Origin: Aurantibacter sp042094015
Lineage (GTDB): Bacteria > Bacteroidota > Bacteroidia > Flavobacteriales > Flavobacteriaceae
NCBI RefSeq assembly: GCF_042094015.1
Contig: NZ_JBELDZ010000035.1
Span: 1 to 25,622, forward strand
Reading direction: 5' to 3'
Length of the DNA stretch: 25,622 bases
How positions within the stretch are numbered: the first letter of the stretch is position 1; every line of letters begins with the position of its first letter. The notes under the pieces are model-generated. The model was not told the origin of the DNA, searched no databases, and saw only the letters and a list, made by a program, of their open reading frames with translations. Positions 14,769 to 23,241 of the stretch are shown one piece after another. A program made the position numbers and the translations under genes.

Positions 14769-16106
14769 ATGATACTCTCAATTATTATTGCTTTTTTACT
14801 TTCTTTAATAATACTGACTTTAGTTGTAAGTAGATATTCATGGTTTATTAAACATTCTAATCTATATGGCCATATATTATTATTCTTTATGGGCTGGAAA
14901 GTTTTAGCGTATTATTTAGCAACACCTATATTAGACTTACTAGATGATTTTAAATATTGGAAATTATATAAAATAGATCATTTTGAATATGTTTTTTTAT
15001 ATATTATTGAGCTAGTTTCAACATTTATATTTATTATAGCTATCATAACTATACTTCCTTTATTGAAATTTAAAAGAGTTAGAATAAAAGAGAATTTATT
15101 AATTATGTTGGTTTTACTTATTACTCTTTACAGTAATGCTGCTTCAATTCTTGAAAACTTGACTTTTGGTTTGATTAAAAATCAATTGGAGTTTTTTAAA
15201 AGTTTAGCTCAATTTTTAGGACAACCTTTAGCTATTATTCTACTTTTTCATTTTAAAAAAATGAATTGGTTACTTAAAATCTTAATTGCCCTTGTATTAT
15301 TTACGACCATTTTAATGGTTAATACAAGAGGTTTTATTGTTTACAGTATTTTAACTCTTCTATCTCTTTATCTATTTTATAATAAGTGGAGATTTAAGCG
15401 AAGACATATTTTATATTTATCTGTTATTTCAATAATATTTATAACCTTAATTGGTTCTTTTCCTCAATTATCATTAGATGTGGATAAATCTGAAACATCA
15501 AGTAGAGGTTCTTTTTCTATTACTGGTTATGATAATGAATCAAAAACCTCCGGAAGAACATTCTTTGAAGAAATAGATTTTAGATTTGGGATGATGGCAA
15601 GAATGAGTTCGAAATTTGTACATTTATATTTTAACGATGAAGCTGCTGGTTTCAATCCAATATTGAATAGTGCCGTAGGTATAATTCCTAGAAGTGTTTG
15701 GCCAAATAAACCTCATCCTTCTACTTTGGACGGGAATGACTTATATTCACAGGGAATGTATAAAATATATTCAGCGAGTGTTAATAAGTATTCAACTAAC
15801 ATGGTAGAGTTTAGCTCTGGAGGTCATATGTTTTGGGAACTAGGAATAATTGGTGTTTTGTTTTTCCCAATTGTTTCAGCTTTATTTGTTTCCTTAATCA
15901 TAAGTTTTTTTAAGGCAAAAACTAATTACATAGGACTTGCAATGCTAATATCTAGCTTTAAGCCTTGGGGCTTTATGGAACCAAAAATATGGTTAAGTGA
16001 TATTCCACTTCAAATTTATCAAATATGGTTTCCTTTATTATTATTGTATATAATCGCTAGATTTATAAGAATTTTTAAAAAAACAATACTAAAAATATTA
16101 AAATAA
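14769..16106 (+). CDS. wzy: Wzy-type O-antigen/capsule polymerase
   Basis: This 445-residue inner-membrane protein has roughly ten hydrophobic segments and one long periplasmic-type loop (about residues 235-345). That loop contains IPRSVWPNKPHPS (306-318); PR-x-x-WP-x-KP is a recurring signature in oligosaccharide repeat-unit polymerases of the Wzy family. The shape (short first loops, large loop in the second half, return to helices) also fits. Wzy joins flipped repeat units into the polymer in the periplasm and usually sits near wzx, which is 1.6 kb upstream here. An O-antigen ligase is the main alternative, but the signature and context favour polymerase. It begins three bases after the previous stop. 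Confidence 0.8.
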   Translation: MILSIIIAFLLSLIILTLVVSRYSWFIKHSNLYGHILLFFMGWKVLAYYLATPILDLLDDFKYWKLYKIDHFEYVFLYIIELVSTFIFIIAIITILPLLKFKRVRIKENLLIMLVLLITLYSNAASILENLTFGLIKNQLEFFKSLAQFLGQPLAIILLFHFKKMNWLLKILIALVLFTTILMVNTRGFIVYSILTLLSLYLFYNKWRFKRRHILYLSVISIIFITLIGSFPQLSLDVDKSETSSRGSFSITGYDNESKTSGRTFFEEIDFRFGMMARMSSKFVHLYFNDEAAGFNPILNSAVGIIPRSVWPNKPHPSTLDGNDLYSQGMYKIYSASVNKYSTNMVEFSSGGHMFWELGIIGVLFFPIVSALFVSLIISFFKAKTNYIGLAMLISSFKPWGFMEPKIWLSDIPLQIYQIWFPLLLLYIIARFIRIFKKTILKILK

Positions 16107-16112
16107 TTATTT

Positions 16113-16958
16113 ATGAAAGAAATTCATGTTTTTTTAAGAGGTGGCTTAGGTAACCAGTTGTTTCAGTTTGCTGCAGGTTTAAGTTTAGCAAAAAAACAAG
16201 AATATATTTTGACAGTAGATTGTTCAACTGGTTTCAAACGAGATAAAGTTTATAATCGAAATTTTCAGTTAAATAATATTTTAAATGAAAAGAATAGTGT
16301 TGATTTTATGTTTTACAAGAGGTTTTTTAGAAGAAGAGATTTTTTAAAAAACACATATGAGTTTTTTAATAAAAGTAAAATTATTAATGATGAAAATTTT
16401 GATGGTTACCATAAGCAGAATACAATAAAATATATTTTAGATGATTATTTTCAGTCAGAAACATATTTTAAAAATGTAAGAGATGAACTTATCATACGAT
16501 TTAAAAAACTCATTTCAATTACTAATCACGTTACTATTGATCTTCCTGAAAAATATATATCAATAGGTATTCGCTTATATGAAGAAACTACAAATCCTAC
16601 TGATTATAACAAAGATGGAAAGCCTTTTAATGTTAAATTATTTTTAAATAAAATCCTTGAGGGGCTAGATAATAATGAAAAAGCTGTAGTTTTTACTTAT
16701 AAAAAAAATCCTTTGCTAGAGGAATTTTACAATAACCAAAATATACAATTTATCTTTGGTGATGAAGAAAATCTTACAGATTTTGAAACGATGTTAGTTT
16801 TTGCTAAAGGCAATAAATTGTTTTTTAATAATAGTAGTTATTATTGGTGGGCGGCATGGATAGCAGAAAATGTTTTTGCTTTAAAATCAGAATCTATCAA
16901 TGTTTTTGATAATTTTTTAAACACTAAAACAGTCCCGACAAGATGGATGAAAATTTAA
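16113..16958 (+). CDS. GT11-family fucosyltransferase-like protein (altered HxRR motif)
   Basis: This 281-residue protein has the GT11 (alpha-1,2-fucosyltransferase) N-terminal signature GGLGNQLFQFAAG (10-22), beginning with the donor-side loop, and the C-terminal NNSSYYWWAAWI block equivalent to NSSFSWWAAWL. The central motif that is HxRRxD in typical members reads ISIGIRLYEET here (149-159): one Arg (R154) is kept, but the His and the second Arg are replaced. GDP-fucose is provided by gmd and fcl in the same locus, so a fucosyltransferase is expected, but the altered motif leaves room for changed donor or linkage. It starts six bases after wzy and overlaps the GT2 gene by 16 bases. Confidence 0.82.
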   Translation: MKEIHVFLRGGLGNQLFQFAAGLSLAKKQEYILTVDCSTGFKRDKVYNRNFQLNNILNEKNSVDFMFYKRFFRRRDFLKNTYEFFNKSKIINDENFDGYHKQNTIKYILDDYFQSETYFKNVRDELIIRFKKLISITNHVTIDLPEKYISIGIRLYEETTNPTDYNKDGKPFNVKLFLNKILEGLDNNEKAVVFTYKKNPLLEEFYNNQNIQFIFGDEENLTDFETMLVFAKGNKLFFNNSSYYWWAAWIAENVFALKSESINVFDNFLNTKTVPTRWMKI

Positions 16959-17821
16959 TTTCAGTAATAATACCAGTTTATAACAGGTTTACTAGATTAT
17001 CATTAGCAATCGAAAGTGTTGTTAATCAAGAAATAGATAAATTTTGTCTTGAAATAATAGTTGTAAATGATGGCTCTACAGATGGAGATTATTCATTTTT
17101 TGAATATAATTATAATAATGTTAAAGTTATACATCAAAATAATAATGGAGTTAGTAGCGCAAGAAACTTAGGAATTAAAAATGCTAAAGGAAAATGGTTG
17201 TTTTTCTTAGATTCAGATGATCAATGGATAAAAAACACCCTATTAAAAAGACTAAATTACTTAATTAACAATGATGCTGTAATTATTTCAGGAGGTCATA
17301 TATTATTTAAAGATAACAAACTTAAAAAAACTAGACCATACCAGAAATCAAAAAATATATTGAAGACCATTTTATATGATAATCGAATTGGGACAAGTAG
17401 TGTAGGTATTAATAGAGCATTTTTAAAAAATGAAAACCTTTTTAATACAGAGTTTACTATTAAAGAAGATTGGTTAGCTTGGATATCAATTTTAAGTAAT
17501 GAGGATAAGGGTATTATTTTGTCAGACAAAATTTTCTACAAATATGAAGAGGAGGATTCAATAACATACAATAAGAAAACTTTCACTCATGATAGTGAAC
17601 AATTGGGATTACTATCATCTTATTTGAAATCATACATACCTCCTAGTCATTCTGAATATAATTCTATGAAAAAAGCACTAAAATATAGACGATTAAAATT
17701 GTTTATTAAGCATAATAATTTTTTGAAAAGTTTTAAAAAAAGCGTCAATTATTTTTCAATATTAAATGAATACACAATTTTAAGCATAGTTTATAACTTA
17801 TTAATCAAATTTAAAAATTGA
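16943..17821 (+). CDS. GT2-family glycosyltransferase
   Basis: This 292-residue GT-A fold inverting glycosyltransferase has the N-terminus ISVIIPVYNR, VVNDGSTDGD (D43), NNGVSSARNLGIKNAKGKWLFFLDSDD with the metal-binding DxD-type group at 90-93, and KEDWLAWISIL later, equivalent to the ED/acceptor-side motif with the catalytic base. These cover all parts of the GT2 pattern. It has no membrane helix and would act at the cytoplasmic face on the undecaprenyl-linked unit. Donor and linkage cannot be derived from sequence. The start ATG lies inside the end of the GT11 gene, indicating coupled translation. Confidence 0.92.
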   Translation: MDENLISVIIPVYNRFTRLSLAIESVVNQEIDKFCLEIIVVNDGSTDGDYSFFEYNYNNVKVIHQNNNGVSSARNLGIKNAKGKWLFFLDSDDQWIKNTLLKRLNYLINNDAVIISGGHILFKDNKLKKTRPYQKSKNILKTILYDNRIGTSSVGINRAFLKNENLFNTEFTIKEDWLAWISILSNEDKGIILSDKIFYKYEEEDSITYNKKTFTHDSEQLGLLSSYLKSYIPPSHSEYNSMKKALKYRRLKLFIKHNNFLKSFKKSVNYFSILNEYTILSIVYNLLIKFKN

Positions 17822-17843
17822 TAATTACATATCTAGATTACAA

Positions 17844-18986
17844 ATGAGAATAGGAATAGATGCATCAAATGTTGTTAAAGGGGGAGGGGTAACCCATTTG
17901 AAAGAAATACTATCAAGTTTTGATAGAGAAGAATTTACTGATATTGAAAGTATTATTGTATTTAGTTCATTGAAAACATTGAATTTAATTGAAAATAATA
18001 ATTTTATAGAAAAAATTTCATTTCCGGAATTTAATTCTAACCTTTTATCTAGAGTGTATTTTCAATATTTTAAATATGATAAAGAAATAAAAAAAAGATG
18101 CGATATACTTTTGTCAATAACTGGAGATTATTTAGGTGATTTTAAACCATTAGTTGGAATCTCTAGAAATATGTTGCTTTTTGAGAGAGATATATGGTTT
18201 CAGATTAATTCTCCTAAAGAAATTTTAAGGTTTTGGTTAAATTATAAAAAGCAAAAAAAATGTTTTAAAAATTCTTTGGGCATTATATTTATTTCAAATT
18301 ATGCTAAATATTATATTTCAAATAAACTCCCATTAAAAGAGAAACAAAAAAAAATCATACATCATGGTATTTCTTCAAGATTTTGGAGTAAAGTTAAAAA
18401 TCAAAAAAAAATTACAGATTATAGTTTTGAAAAGCCATTTAAATTTTTGTACGTTTCAACAGTTCATGTATATAAGCACCAATGGAATGTAGTGGAGGCT
18501 ATTTCAAAACTCAGAGAGATGGGCTATCCTGTGACTTTAGACCTAGTAGGTGGGGTTATTTTTAAATCATCAGGAAAAAAACTTTTTAAAATGATTAATA
18601 GAGTTGATAAAAATAAAGAGTTTATTTTTTTTAATGGAAATGTCGATTATGATTATATTGAATCATTTTATAAAAACTCTGATGGTATTATATATGCCTC
18701 AACATGTGAAAATATGCCTAATATTTTGTTAGAATCTATGAGTTCAGGAACCCCAATAGCCTGTAGCAACAAAGAACCTATGCCTGAGTTTTTAAAAGAT
18801 GGAGGCTTTTATTTTGATGCAGAATCAACAGTTTCAATTTTTAATACTTTACTATCTTTTCTACTTTCCCCCGAAGAAAGATATATAAACGCAAAAAAAT
18901 CTCATCAAAATATTTTAAGTTATAATTGGAAAAAAACATCATTAGAAACATTTAATTTTATTAAAAATATATTAAGTCATGCTTAA
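17844..18986 (+). CDS. GT4-family glycosyltransferase
   Basis: This 380-residue GT-B fold retaining glycosyltransferase opens with MRIGIDASNVVKGGGVTHL, whose glycine-rich loop is the usual acceptor-domain start. Its C-terminal domain has the KFLYVSTVHVYKHQWNVVEAI start, LDLVGGV, and the E-x7-E donor motif: E289 followed by NMPNILLE with E297. IIHHGISSRFW corresponds to the common NGVD-like segment. The length is normal. The donor is unknown, perhaps the HexNAcA or another HexNAc made nearby. It overlaps fnlA by eight bases, tying the glycosyltransferase block to the amino-sugar block even though base composition rises at the junction. Confidence 0.9.
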   Translation: MRIGIDASNVVKGGGVTHLKEILSSFDREEFTDIESIIVFSSLKTLNLIENNNFIEKISFPEFNSNLLSRVYFQYFKYDKEIKKRCDILLSITGDYLGDFKPLVGISRNMLLFERDIWFQINSPKEILRFWLNYKKQKKCFKNSLGIIFISNYAKYYISNKLPLKEKQKKIIHHGISSRFWSKVKNQKKITDYSFEKPFKFLYVSTVHVYKHQWNVVEAISKLREMGYPVTLDLVGGVIFKSSGKKLFKMINRVDKNKEFIFFNGNVDYDYIESFYKNSDGIIYASTCENMPNILLESMSSGTPIACSNKEPMPEFLKDGGFYFDAESTVSIFNTLLSFLLSPEERYINAKKSHQNILSYNWKKTSLETFNFIKNILSHA

Positions 18987-19986
18987 AAATAAAACACTTT
19001 TAATTACGGGAGGTACTGGATCTTTTGGTAATGCAGTATTAAACCGTTTTTTAGATACGGATCATTTTAAAGAAATTCGTATTTTTTCACGAGATGAAAA
19101 AAAACAAGATGATATGAGAACTCGTCTTAAAAGCTCGAAATTAAAATTTTATATTGGTGATGTTAGAGATTACTCGAGCATTGAAAAAGCTATGCGAGGA
19201 GTTGATTATGTTTTTCATGCCGCAGCTTTAAAACAAGTGCCATCGTGTGAGTTCTTTCCCATCGAAGCAGCTAAAACTAATGTTTTTGGAACACAAAATG
19301 TAATAGAGGCTGCAGATTTTAATAAGGTGAAGAAAGTAATCTGTTTGAGTACAGATAAGGCTGCTTACCCTATTAATGCAATGGGTATATCTAAAGCTTT
19401 GATGGAAAAAGTTGCTGTTGCGGCTTCTCGAAATTGTTCTGATACGACTGTGTGCTTAACTCGTTATGGAAATGTTATGGCATCTCGTGGTTCTGTAATT
19501 CCACTGTTTGTAAATCAAATTAAAAATAAAGAAAGTATTACGATTACTGATCCTAAAATGACACGATTCTTAATGTCGCTTGATGAAGCTGTAGAATTGG
19601 TATTATTTGCATTCAAAAATGGTAGACCTGGAGATTTGTTTGTCAATAAGGCACCAGCTGGCTCTATTGGTGATTTGGCAGAAGCTTTAAAAGAAATGTT
19701 CAACACAGAAAATGAAGTGAAAATTATCGGGACGCGTCACGGAGAAAAGTTATATGAAACGCTGTGTACAAAAGAAGAAATGAGTAAGGCAGAGGACATG
19801 GGAGAGTTTTATAGAATTCCTTCAGACAACAGAGACTTAAACTATGCTAGATATTTTTCTGAAGGTAAAGAAAATTCTCTCGAAATAGAAGATTATAATT
19901 CTCATAATACTGAGCAATGCGATATTGAGGGTATAAAAAATTTACTAAAAGGATTACCTTTGATTCAATCTGAATTAGAAAAATAA
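18979..19986 (+). CDS. fnlA: UDP-N-acetylglucosamine 4,6-dehydratase/5-epimerase (FnlA/CapE/WbjB)
   Basis: This membrane-free SDR enzyme of 335 residues performs the first step of UDP-L-FucNAc and UDP-L-QuiNAc synthesis, converting UDP-GlcNAc to a 4-keto-6-deoxy-L-hexose derivative. The cofactor loop is TGGTGSFG (10-17), FSRDEKKQDDMR is the typical NADP-contact stretch, HAAALKQVPSCEFFP is family-specific, and STDKAAYPINAMGISK carries D126, K127 and the Met-x-x-x-Lys pair (M135, K139) that replaces the usual Tyr-x-x-x-Lys in CapE-type enzymes. RHGEKLYETL near the C-terminus is also typical. It leads a four-gene set with a cupin, a 2-epimerase and a reductase that completes an L-sugar pathway. 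Confidence 0.93.
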   Translation: MLKNKTLLITGGTGSFGNAVLNRFLDTDHFKEIRIFSRDEKKQDDMRTRLKSSKLKFYIGDVRDYSSIEKAMRGVDYVFHAAALKQVPSCEFFPIEAAKTNVFGTQNVIEAADFNKVKKVICLSTDKAAYPINAMGISKALMEKVAVAASRNCSDTTVCLTRYGNVMASRGSVIPLFVNQIKNKESITITDPKMTRFLMSLDEAVELVLFAFKNGRPGDLFVNKAPAGSIGDLAEALKEMFNTENEVKIIGTRHGEKLYETLCTKEEMSKAEDMGEFYRIPSDNRDLNYARYFSEGKENSLEIEDYNSHNTEQCDIEGIKNLLKGLPLIQSELEK

Positions 19987-19992
19987 TAAAAA

Positions 19993-20409
19993 ATGACACC
20001 TACTCTAATTTCAGGAAGAAATCACAAAGATGAAAGAGGGATATTAAATTTTAATAATGACTTTGATATGTCTTTGGTAAAGCGGATGTATCTAATCGAA
20101 AATGTAGATACTTTATTTAAAAGACGTTGGCAGGGACATAAAATAGAACAGAGATGGTTTTCAGCTACTATTGGAAAATTTAAAATAGAAATAATTAAAA
20201 TCCATGATTGGGAAAATCCATCAAAAAAACTAGAAAAAATCACTTTTGAAATCTCTAGTGAAAATACAGATGTTTTACACATACCTGCAGGATATGTTAG
20301 TAGTATTCAAGCGATGATCAAATCTTCGAAGTTATTGGTCATGTCAGATTATAAATTAGGTACTATTAGTGACGACTATAAATACCCAACAGATTACTTT
20401 AAAGAATAA
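19993..20409 (+). CDS. WxcM/FdtA-like cupin, putative sugar epimerase
   Basis: This single-domain cupin of 138 residues resembles the FdtA/QdtA/WxcM C-terminal family of sugar-nucleotide isomerases and epimerases: MYLIEN, then RRWQGHKIEQRWF (44-56), VLHIPAGYVSSIQA (the IPxG-x-x-H position), and LLVMSDYKLG followed by YPTDYF. In FdtA the pocket motif is HxH; here the first His is Gln (Q47) and the second is kept (H49). Placed between the FnlA dehydratase and the FnlC 2-epimerase, it most likely acts on the same 4-keto intermediate, and may be the separate counterpart of the cupin half of CapF/FnlB, which is normally fused to the reductase. The exact epimerisation is not determined by sequence. 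Confidence 0.8.
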   Translation: MTPTLISGRNHKDERGILNFNNDFDMSLVKRMYLIENVDTLFKRRWQGHKIEQRWFSATIGKFKIEIIKIHDWENPSKKLEKITFEISSENTDVLHIPAGYVSSIQAMIKSSKLLVMSDYKLGTISDDYKYPTDYFKE

Positions 20410-20420
20410 AAAATATTAAA

Positions 20421-21542
20421 ATGAAAAAAATTAAAGTTGCTACAATTTTAGGCACACGTCCTGAAATTATTAGATTAGCTGAGTGCATTAAGTTATGTGA
20501 TCAATATTTTGATCATATTCTAATTCACACAGGTCAAAATTATGATTATGAATTAAATGAAATATTCTTTGAAGACCTTGGGTTAAGAAAGCCAGATTTA
20601 TTCTTAAGTGTTGCAGGTAATCATTTAGGACAAACTATTGGAAATGTTATATCAAAATCTTATGAAATACTAAGTTCTGAAAAGCCAGATGCTCTTTTAG
20701 TCCTTGGTGACACAAATAGTGTTTTAAGTACAATAGCTGCAAAAAGATTGAAAATACCTATCTTTCATATGGAAGCTGGTAATAGATGTTTCGATCAAAA
20801 TGTGCCAGAAGAAATTAATAGAAAGATTTCAGATCATATTTCAGATATTAATCTTACATATACTGAACATAGTAGAAGATATTTATTAAGTGAAGGTTTT
20901 AGGAAAGATCACGTTTTTGTCACTGGTTCTCCTTTAAGAGAGGTTTTGAATAAATATGCGGATCAAATTAACCTGAGTGATGTTGTTGCTAGACTTAATT
21001 TAAAGAATAATGATTATTTTGTTGTTAGTGCTCATCGAGAGGAAAATGTTGATTTAAACGATAATTTCGAGGTTTTAGCAGCATCTTTAAATACGGTTGC
21101 AGAAAAGTATCAAAAACCTATTATATTCTCTACTCATCCAAGAACGAAAAATCGAATAGAAAAAAATAAAATTAAGTTTCATTCATTAATTAAAAATATA
21201 CCACCGCTTGGCTTTTTTGATTATGTAAGCCTTCAAAAAAATGCCTATGTAGTATTATCTGATAGTGGAACAATTAGTGAAGAATCTGCAATGATGGGTT
21301 TTCCGGCTGTTAGTATAAGAACAAGTACTGAAAGACCAGAAGCAATAGATGCAGGAACAGTTGTTTTAGGCGGAATTAGTACAAATGAGGTTTTAAATGC
21401 CATAGAAATCACTAAAGGTTTATCTGTTAATGAGCATTCAGATTTGCCATGGGAGTATAATGTAAAAAACACTTCGGAAAGAGTTGTAAAAGTAATTCAA
21501 AGTTATACAAATATCGTGGATAAAGTAATTTGGAACAAATGA
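20421..21542 (+). CDS. fnlC: Non-hydrolysing UDP-HexNAc 2-epimerase (FnlC/WbjD/CapG-like)
   Basis: This GT-B-like 2-epimerase of 373 residues has VATILGTRPEIIRLA at the N-terminus, VLGDTNS (D97), the signature HMEAGNRCFDQNVPEEINRK (E118, E130, E131) that marks the WbjD/CapG subgroup rather than WecB, SDINLTYTEHSRRYLLSEG, and SAHREEN with the catalytic His. SDSGTISEES is the UDP-binding loop. WbjD-type enzymes invert C2 of UDP-L-PneNAc to UDP-L-FucNAc; related WbvD-type enzymes turn UDP-L-RhaNAc into UDP-L-QuiNAc. The reductase gene overlaps its end by four bases. Confidence 0.92.
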   Translation: MKKIKVATILGTRPEIIRLAECIKLCDQYFDHILIHTGQNYDYELNEIFFEDLGLRKPDLFLSVAGNHLGQTIGNVISKSYEILSSEKPDALLVLGDTNSVLSTIAAKRLKIPIFHMEAGNRCFDQNVPEEINRKISDHISDINLTYTEHSRRYLLSEGFRKDHVFVTGSPLREVLNKYADQINLSDVVARLNLKNNDYFVVSAHREENVDLNDNFEVLAASLNTVAEKYQKPIIFSTHPRTKNRIEKNKIKFHSLIKNIPPLGFFDYVSLQKNAYVVLSDSGTISEESAMMGFPAVSIRTSTERPEAIDAGTVVLGGISTNEVLNAIEITKGLSVNEHSDLPWEYNVKNTSERVVKVIQSYTNIVDKVIWNK

Positions 21543-22396
21543 AAAAAGTACTCGTAATTGGTTGTAAAGGAATGGCTGGACATGTCATTAAGACCTATTT
21601 AGAAAGTTTAAATAATTACCAAGTTATCGGTATAGCTAGGAATGTTAATTCTAATGAAAATCTTTTTAATTTAGATGTTTCTGATACTAATAAATTAGAA
21701 CAAATATTCAAAGAGAGTTCTTTTGATATTGTAATAAATTGTATTGGCTTATTAAATAAAACTGCAGAGGATAATCCTGAATTAGCTGTTTGGTTTAATA
21801 GTTATTTTCCTCAACTATTAGCTTCTTATGGAAGAAAATACAATTTTAAGCTAATTCACATTAGTACAGATTGCGTGTTTTCTGGTAAGGAAGGTGGTTA
21901 TAAAGAAGATTCTTTTAAAAATGGAATTGGGTTTTATGCACAATCTAAAGCATTAGGAGAAGTTGTTAATTCTAAAGATTTAACGTTTAGAACATCTATT
22001 GTTGGTCCAGAATTAAAGCAAAATGGGATTGGTTTATTCCACTGGTTTATGAATCAAACAGATGAAATATTTGGGTTTACAGAAGCCTATTGGTCTGGAG
22101 TAACCACAATAGAATTAGCAAAAGGAATAAATGAAGCCATTCAACAAGATTTAAGTGGTTTATATCACTTTGTAAATAATAGTAAAATTTCTAAATACAA
22201 CTTAGTTAAAGAATTCAATACTGTTTTCAAAGACGGGAAAACAATGATCACAAAAAAGACTGATTACAAAGTAGATAAAAGTTTAATAAGTACAAGAACC
22301 GATTTTGATTATACAGTGCCATCTTATAAAAAAATGGTTTTAGAAATGAAGGAATGGATGATTTCTTTTAATGATCTCTATTTCCATTATTACTAA
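21539..22396 (+). CDS. RmlD-like SDR reductase (separate FnlB/WbvR-type)
   Basis: This 285-residue SDR of the dTDP-4-dehydrorhamnose reductase type is predicted to reduce the C4 keto group of the FnlA product. The start is taken at ATG 21539, overlapping the previous stop as ATGA; a TTG three codons upstream is not needed. Motifs are VLVIGCKGMAGH (4-15), INCIGLLN, HISTDCVFSG, YAQSKALGE (Tyr-x-x-x-Lys) and RTSIVGPE. Characterised CapF/FnlB/WbjC proteins are longer and carry a C-terminal cupin; this one lacks it, and a separate cupin gene lies at 19993. It resembles the WbvR arrangement for UDP-L-QuiNAc, leaving the end product open. Confidence 0.85.
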   Translation: MKKVLVIGCKGMAGHVIKTYLESLNNYQVIGIARNVNSNENLFNLDVSDTNKLEQIFKESSFDIVINCIGLLNKTAEDNPELAVWFNSYFPQLLASYGRKYNFKLIHISTDCVFSGKEGGYKEDSFKNGIGFYAQSKALGEVVNSKDLTFRTSIVGPELKQNGIGLFHWFMNQTDEIFGFTEAYWSGVTTIELAKGINEAIQQDLSGLYHFVNNSKISKYNLVKEFNTVFKDGKTMITKKTDYKVDKSLISTRTDFDYTVPSYKKMVLEMKEWMISFNDLYFHYY

Positions 22397-22425
22397 TAAG
22401 AAATAAAATTAAAAAATAAATAAAG

Positions 22426-23202
22426 ATGAATCAAAAAGAATTAAAAGAAGTAGCTGAAATATGCGGAGAAAAAATTAAAAATTCAGAAAGAGAAGTTAAT
22501 AATTTTATCACGCCATTTAGGCATATAGTTATAGATAATTTCTTTCCTAAAGAATTTGCAGAAGGTTTATATAATAATTTCCCAAGTCTAGATTCAGATA
22601 CCTGGGATATTTCTAATGATAGCGATATTGAAGTTAAACAAAGATCTACTTGGAAATCAGAATTTGATATTCCTGATGAGTTACTGCCAGCATTAAGAGT
22701 TATGAACTCTTCTATCTTTTTAAATGCAATGTCAGATGCAATAGGCATCAATAAGTTAATTCCGGATCCATATTTCTCTGGAGGGGGTTTAAATGTTACA
22801 GTTTCTGGAGGATTATTAGATGTACATGTAGATGGCAACTATCACGATGCAACAGGTTTAAATAGAAGAATTAATGCAATTCTTTACTTAAATCCAGATT
22901 GGCAAGATGGTTGGGGAGGAGAGTTTGGTTTGTATGACGAAACTGGGGACAATCTTATTAAAAAAATAGCACCACTTCATAACAGACTTGTAATTTTTGA
23001 TACACATGATAAAAGTTTTCATGGTTTACCAGATCCTTTAAATTTTCCCGATTCAAAAAATAGAAAATCTATAATTCTATATTATTACACTTTAGAAAAT
23101 AGACCAAGTGAGCATGTAGATGTAAACAAACCTCATTCAGCATTATGGAAAAAAAGAGGAGGGTTAGATAAAAGAGGAAATAAAACTAGAGATTTTTCTT
23201 GA
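22426..23202 (+). CDS. 2-oxoglutarate/Fe(II)-dependent oxygenase
   Basis: This 258-residue protein has the prolyl-4-hydroxylase-type jelly-roll signature: LLDVHVDGNYHD with the iron-binding HxD (H134, D136), LNRRINAILYLNPDWQDGWGGEFGLYD, then RLVIFDTHDKSFHGLPDPL with the distal His (H199), and an Arg for 2-oxoglutarate (R213 in NRKSIILYYYT). The N-terminal part (FRHIVIDNFFPKEFAEGLYNNFP) is the common lead-in of such oxygenases. Such an enzyme would hydroxylate or oxidatively modify an organic substrate in the cytoplasm. Between an L-FucNAc-type pathway and its probable transferase, the substrate may be a sugar nucleotide, the repeat unit or an acyl substituent, but this is inference. The gene stands 29 bases after the reductase and 39 bases before the GT4. 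Confidence 0.87.
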   Translation: MNQKELKEVAEICGEKIKNSEREVNNFITPFRHIVIDNFFPKEFAEGLYNNFPSLDSDTWDISNDSDIEVKQRSTWKSEFDIPDELLPALRVMNSSIFLNAMSDAIGINKLIPDPYFSGGGLNVTVSGGLLDVHVDGNYHDATGLNRRINAILYLNPDWQDGWGGEFGLYDETGDNLIKKIAPLHNRLVIFDTHDKSFHGLPDPLNFPDSKNRKSIILYYYTLENRPSEHVDVNKPHSALWKKRGGLDKRGNKTRDFS

Positions 23203-23241
23203 TATTTGTTTTTAATTAACTCTAAAGTATAAACCAAACTT

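Noticed and set aside
21530..21538. TTG start for the RmlD-like reductase
   Set aside because: The ATG at 21539 forms a standard ATGA overlap and begins directly at the cofactor-binding strand.
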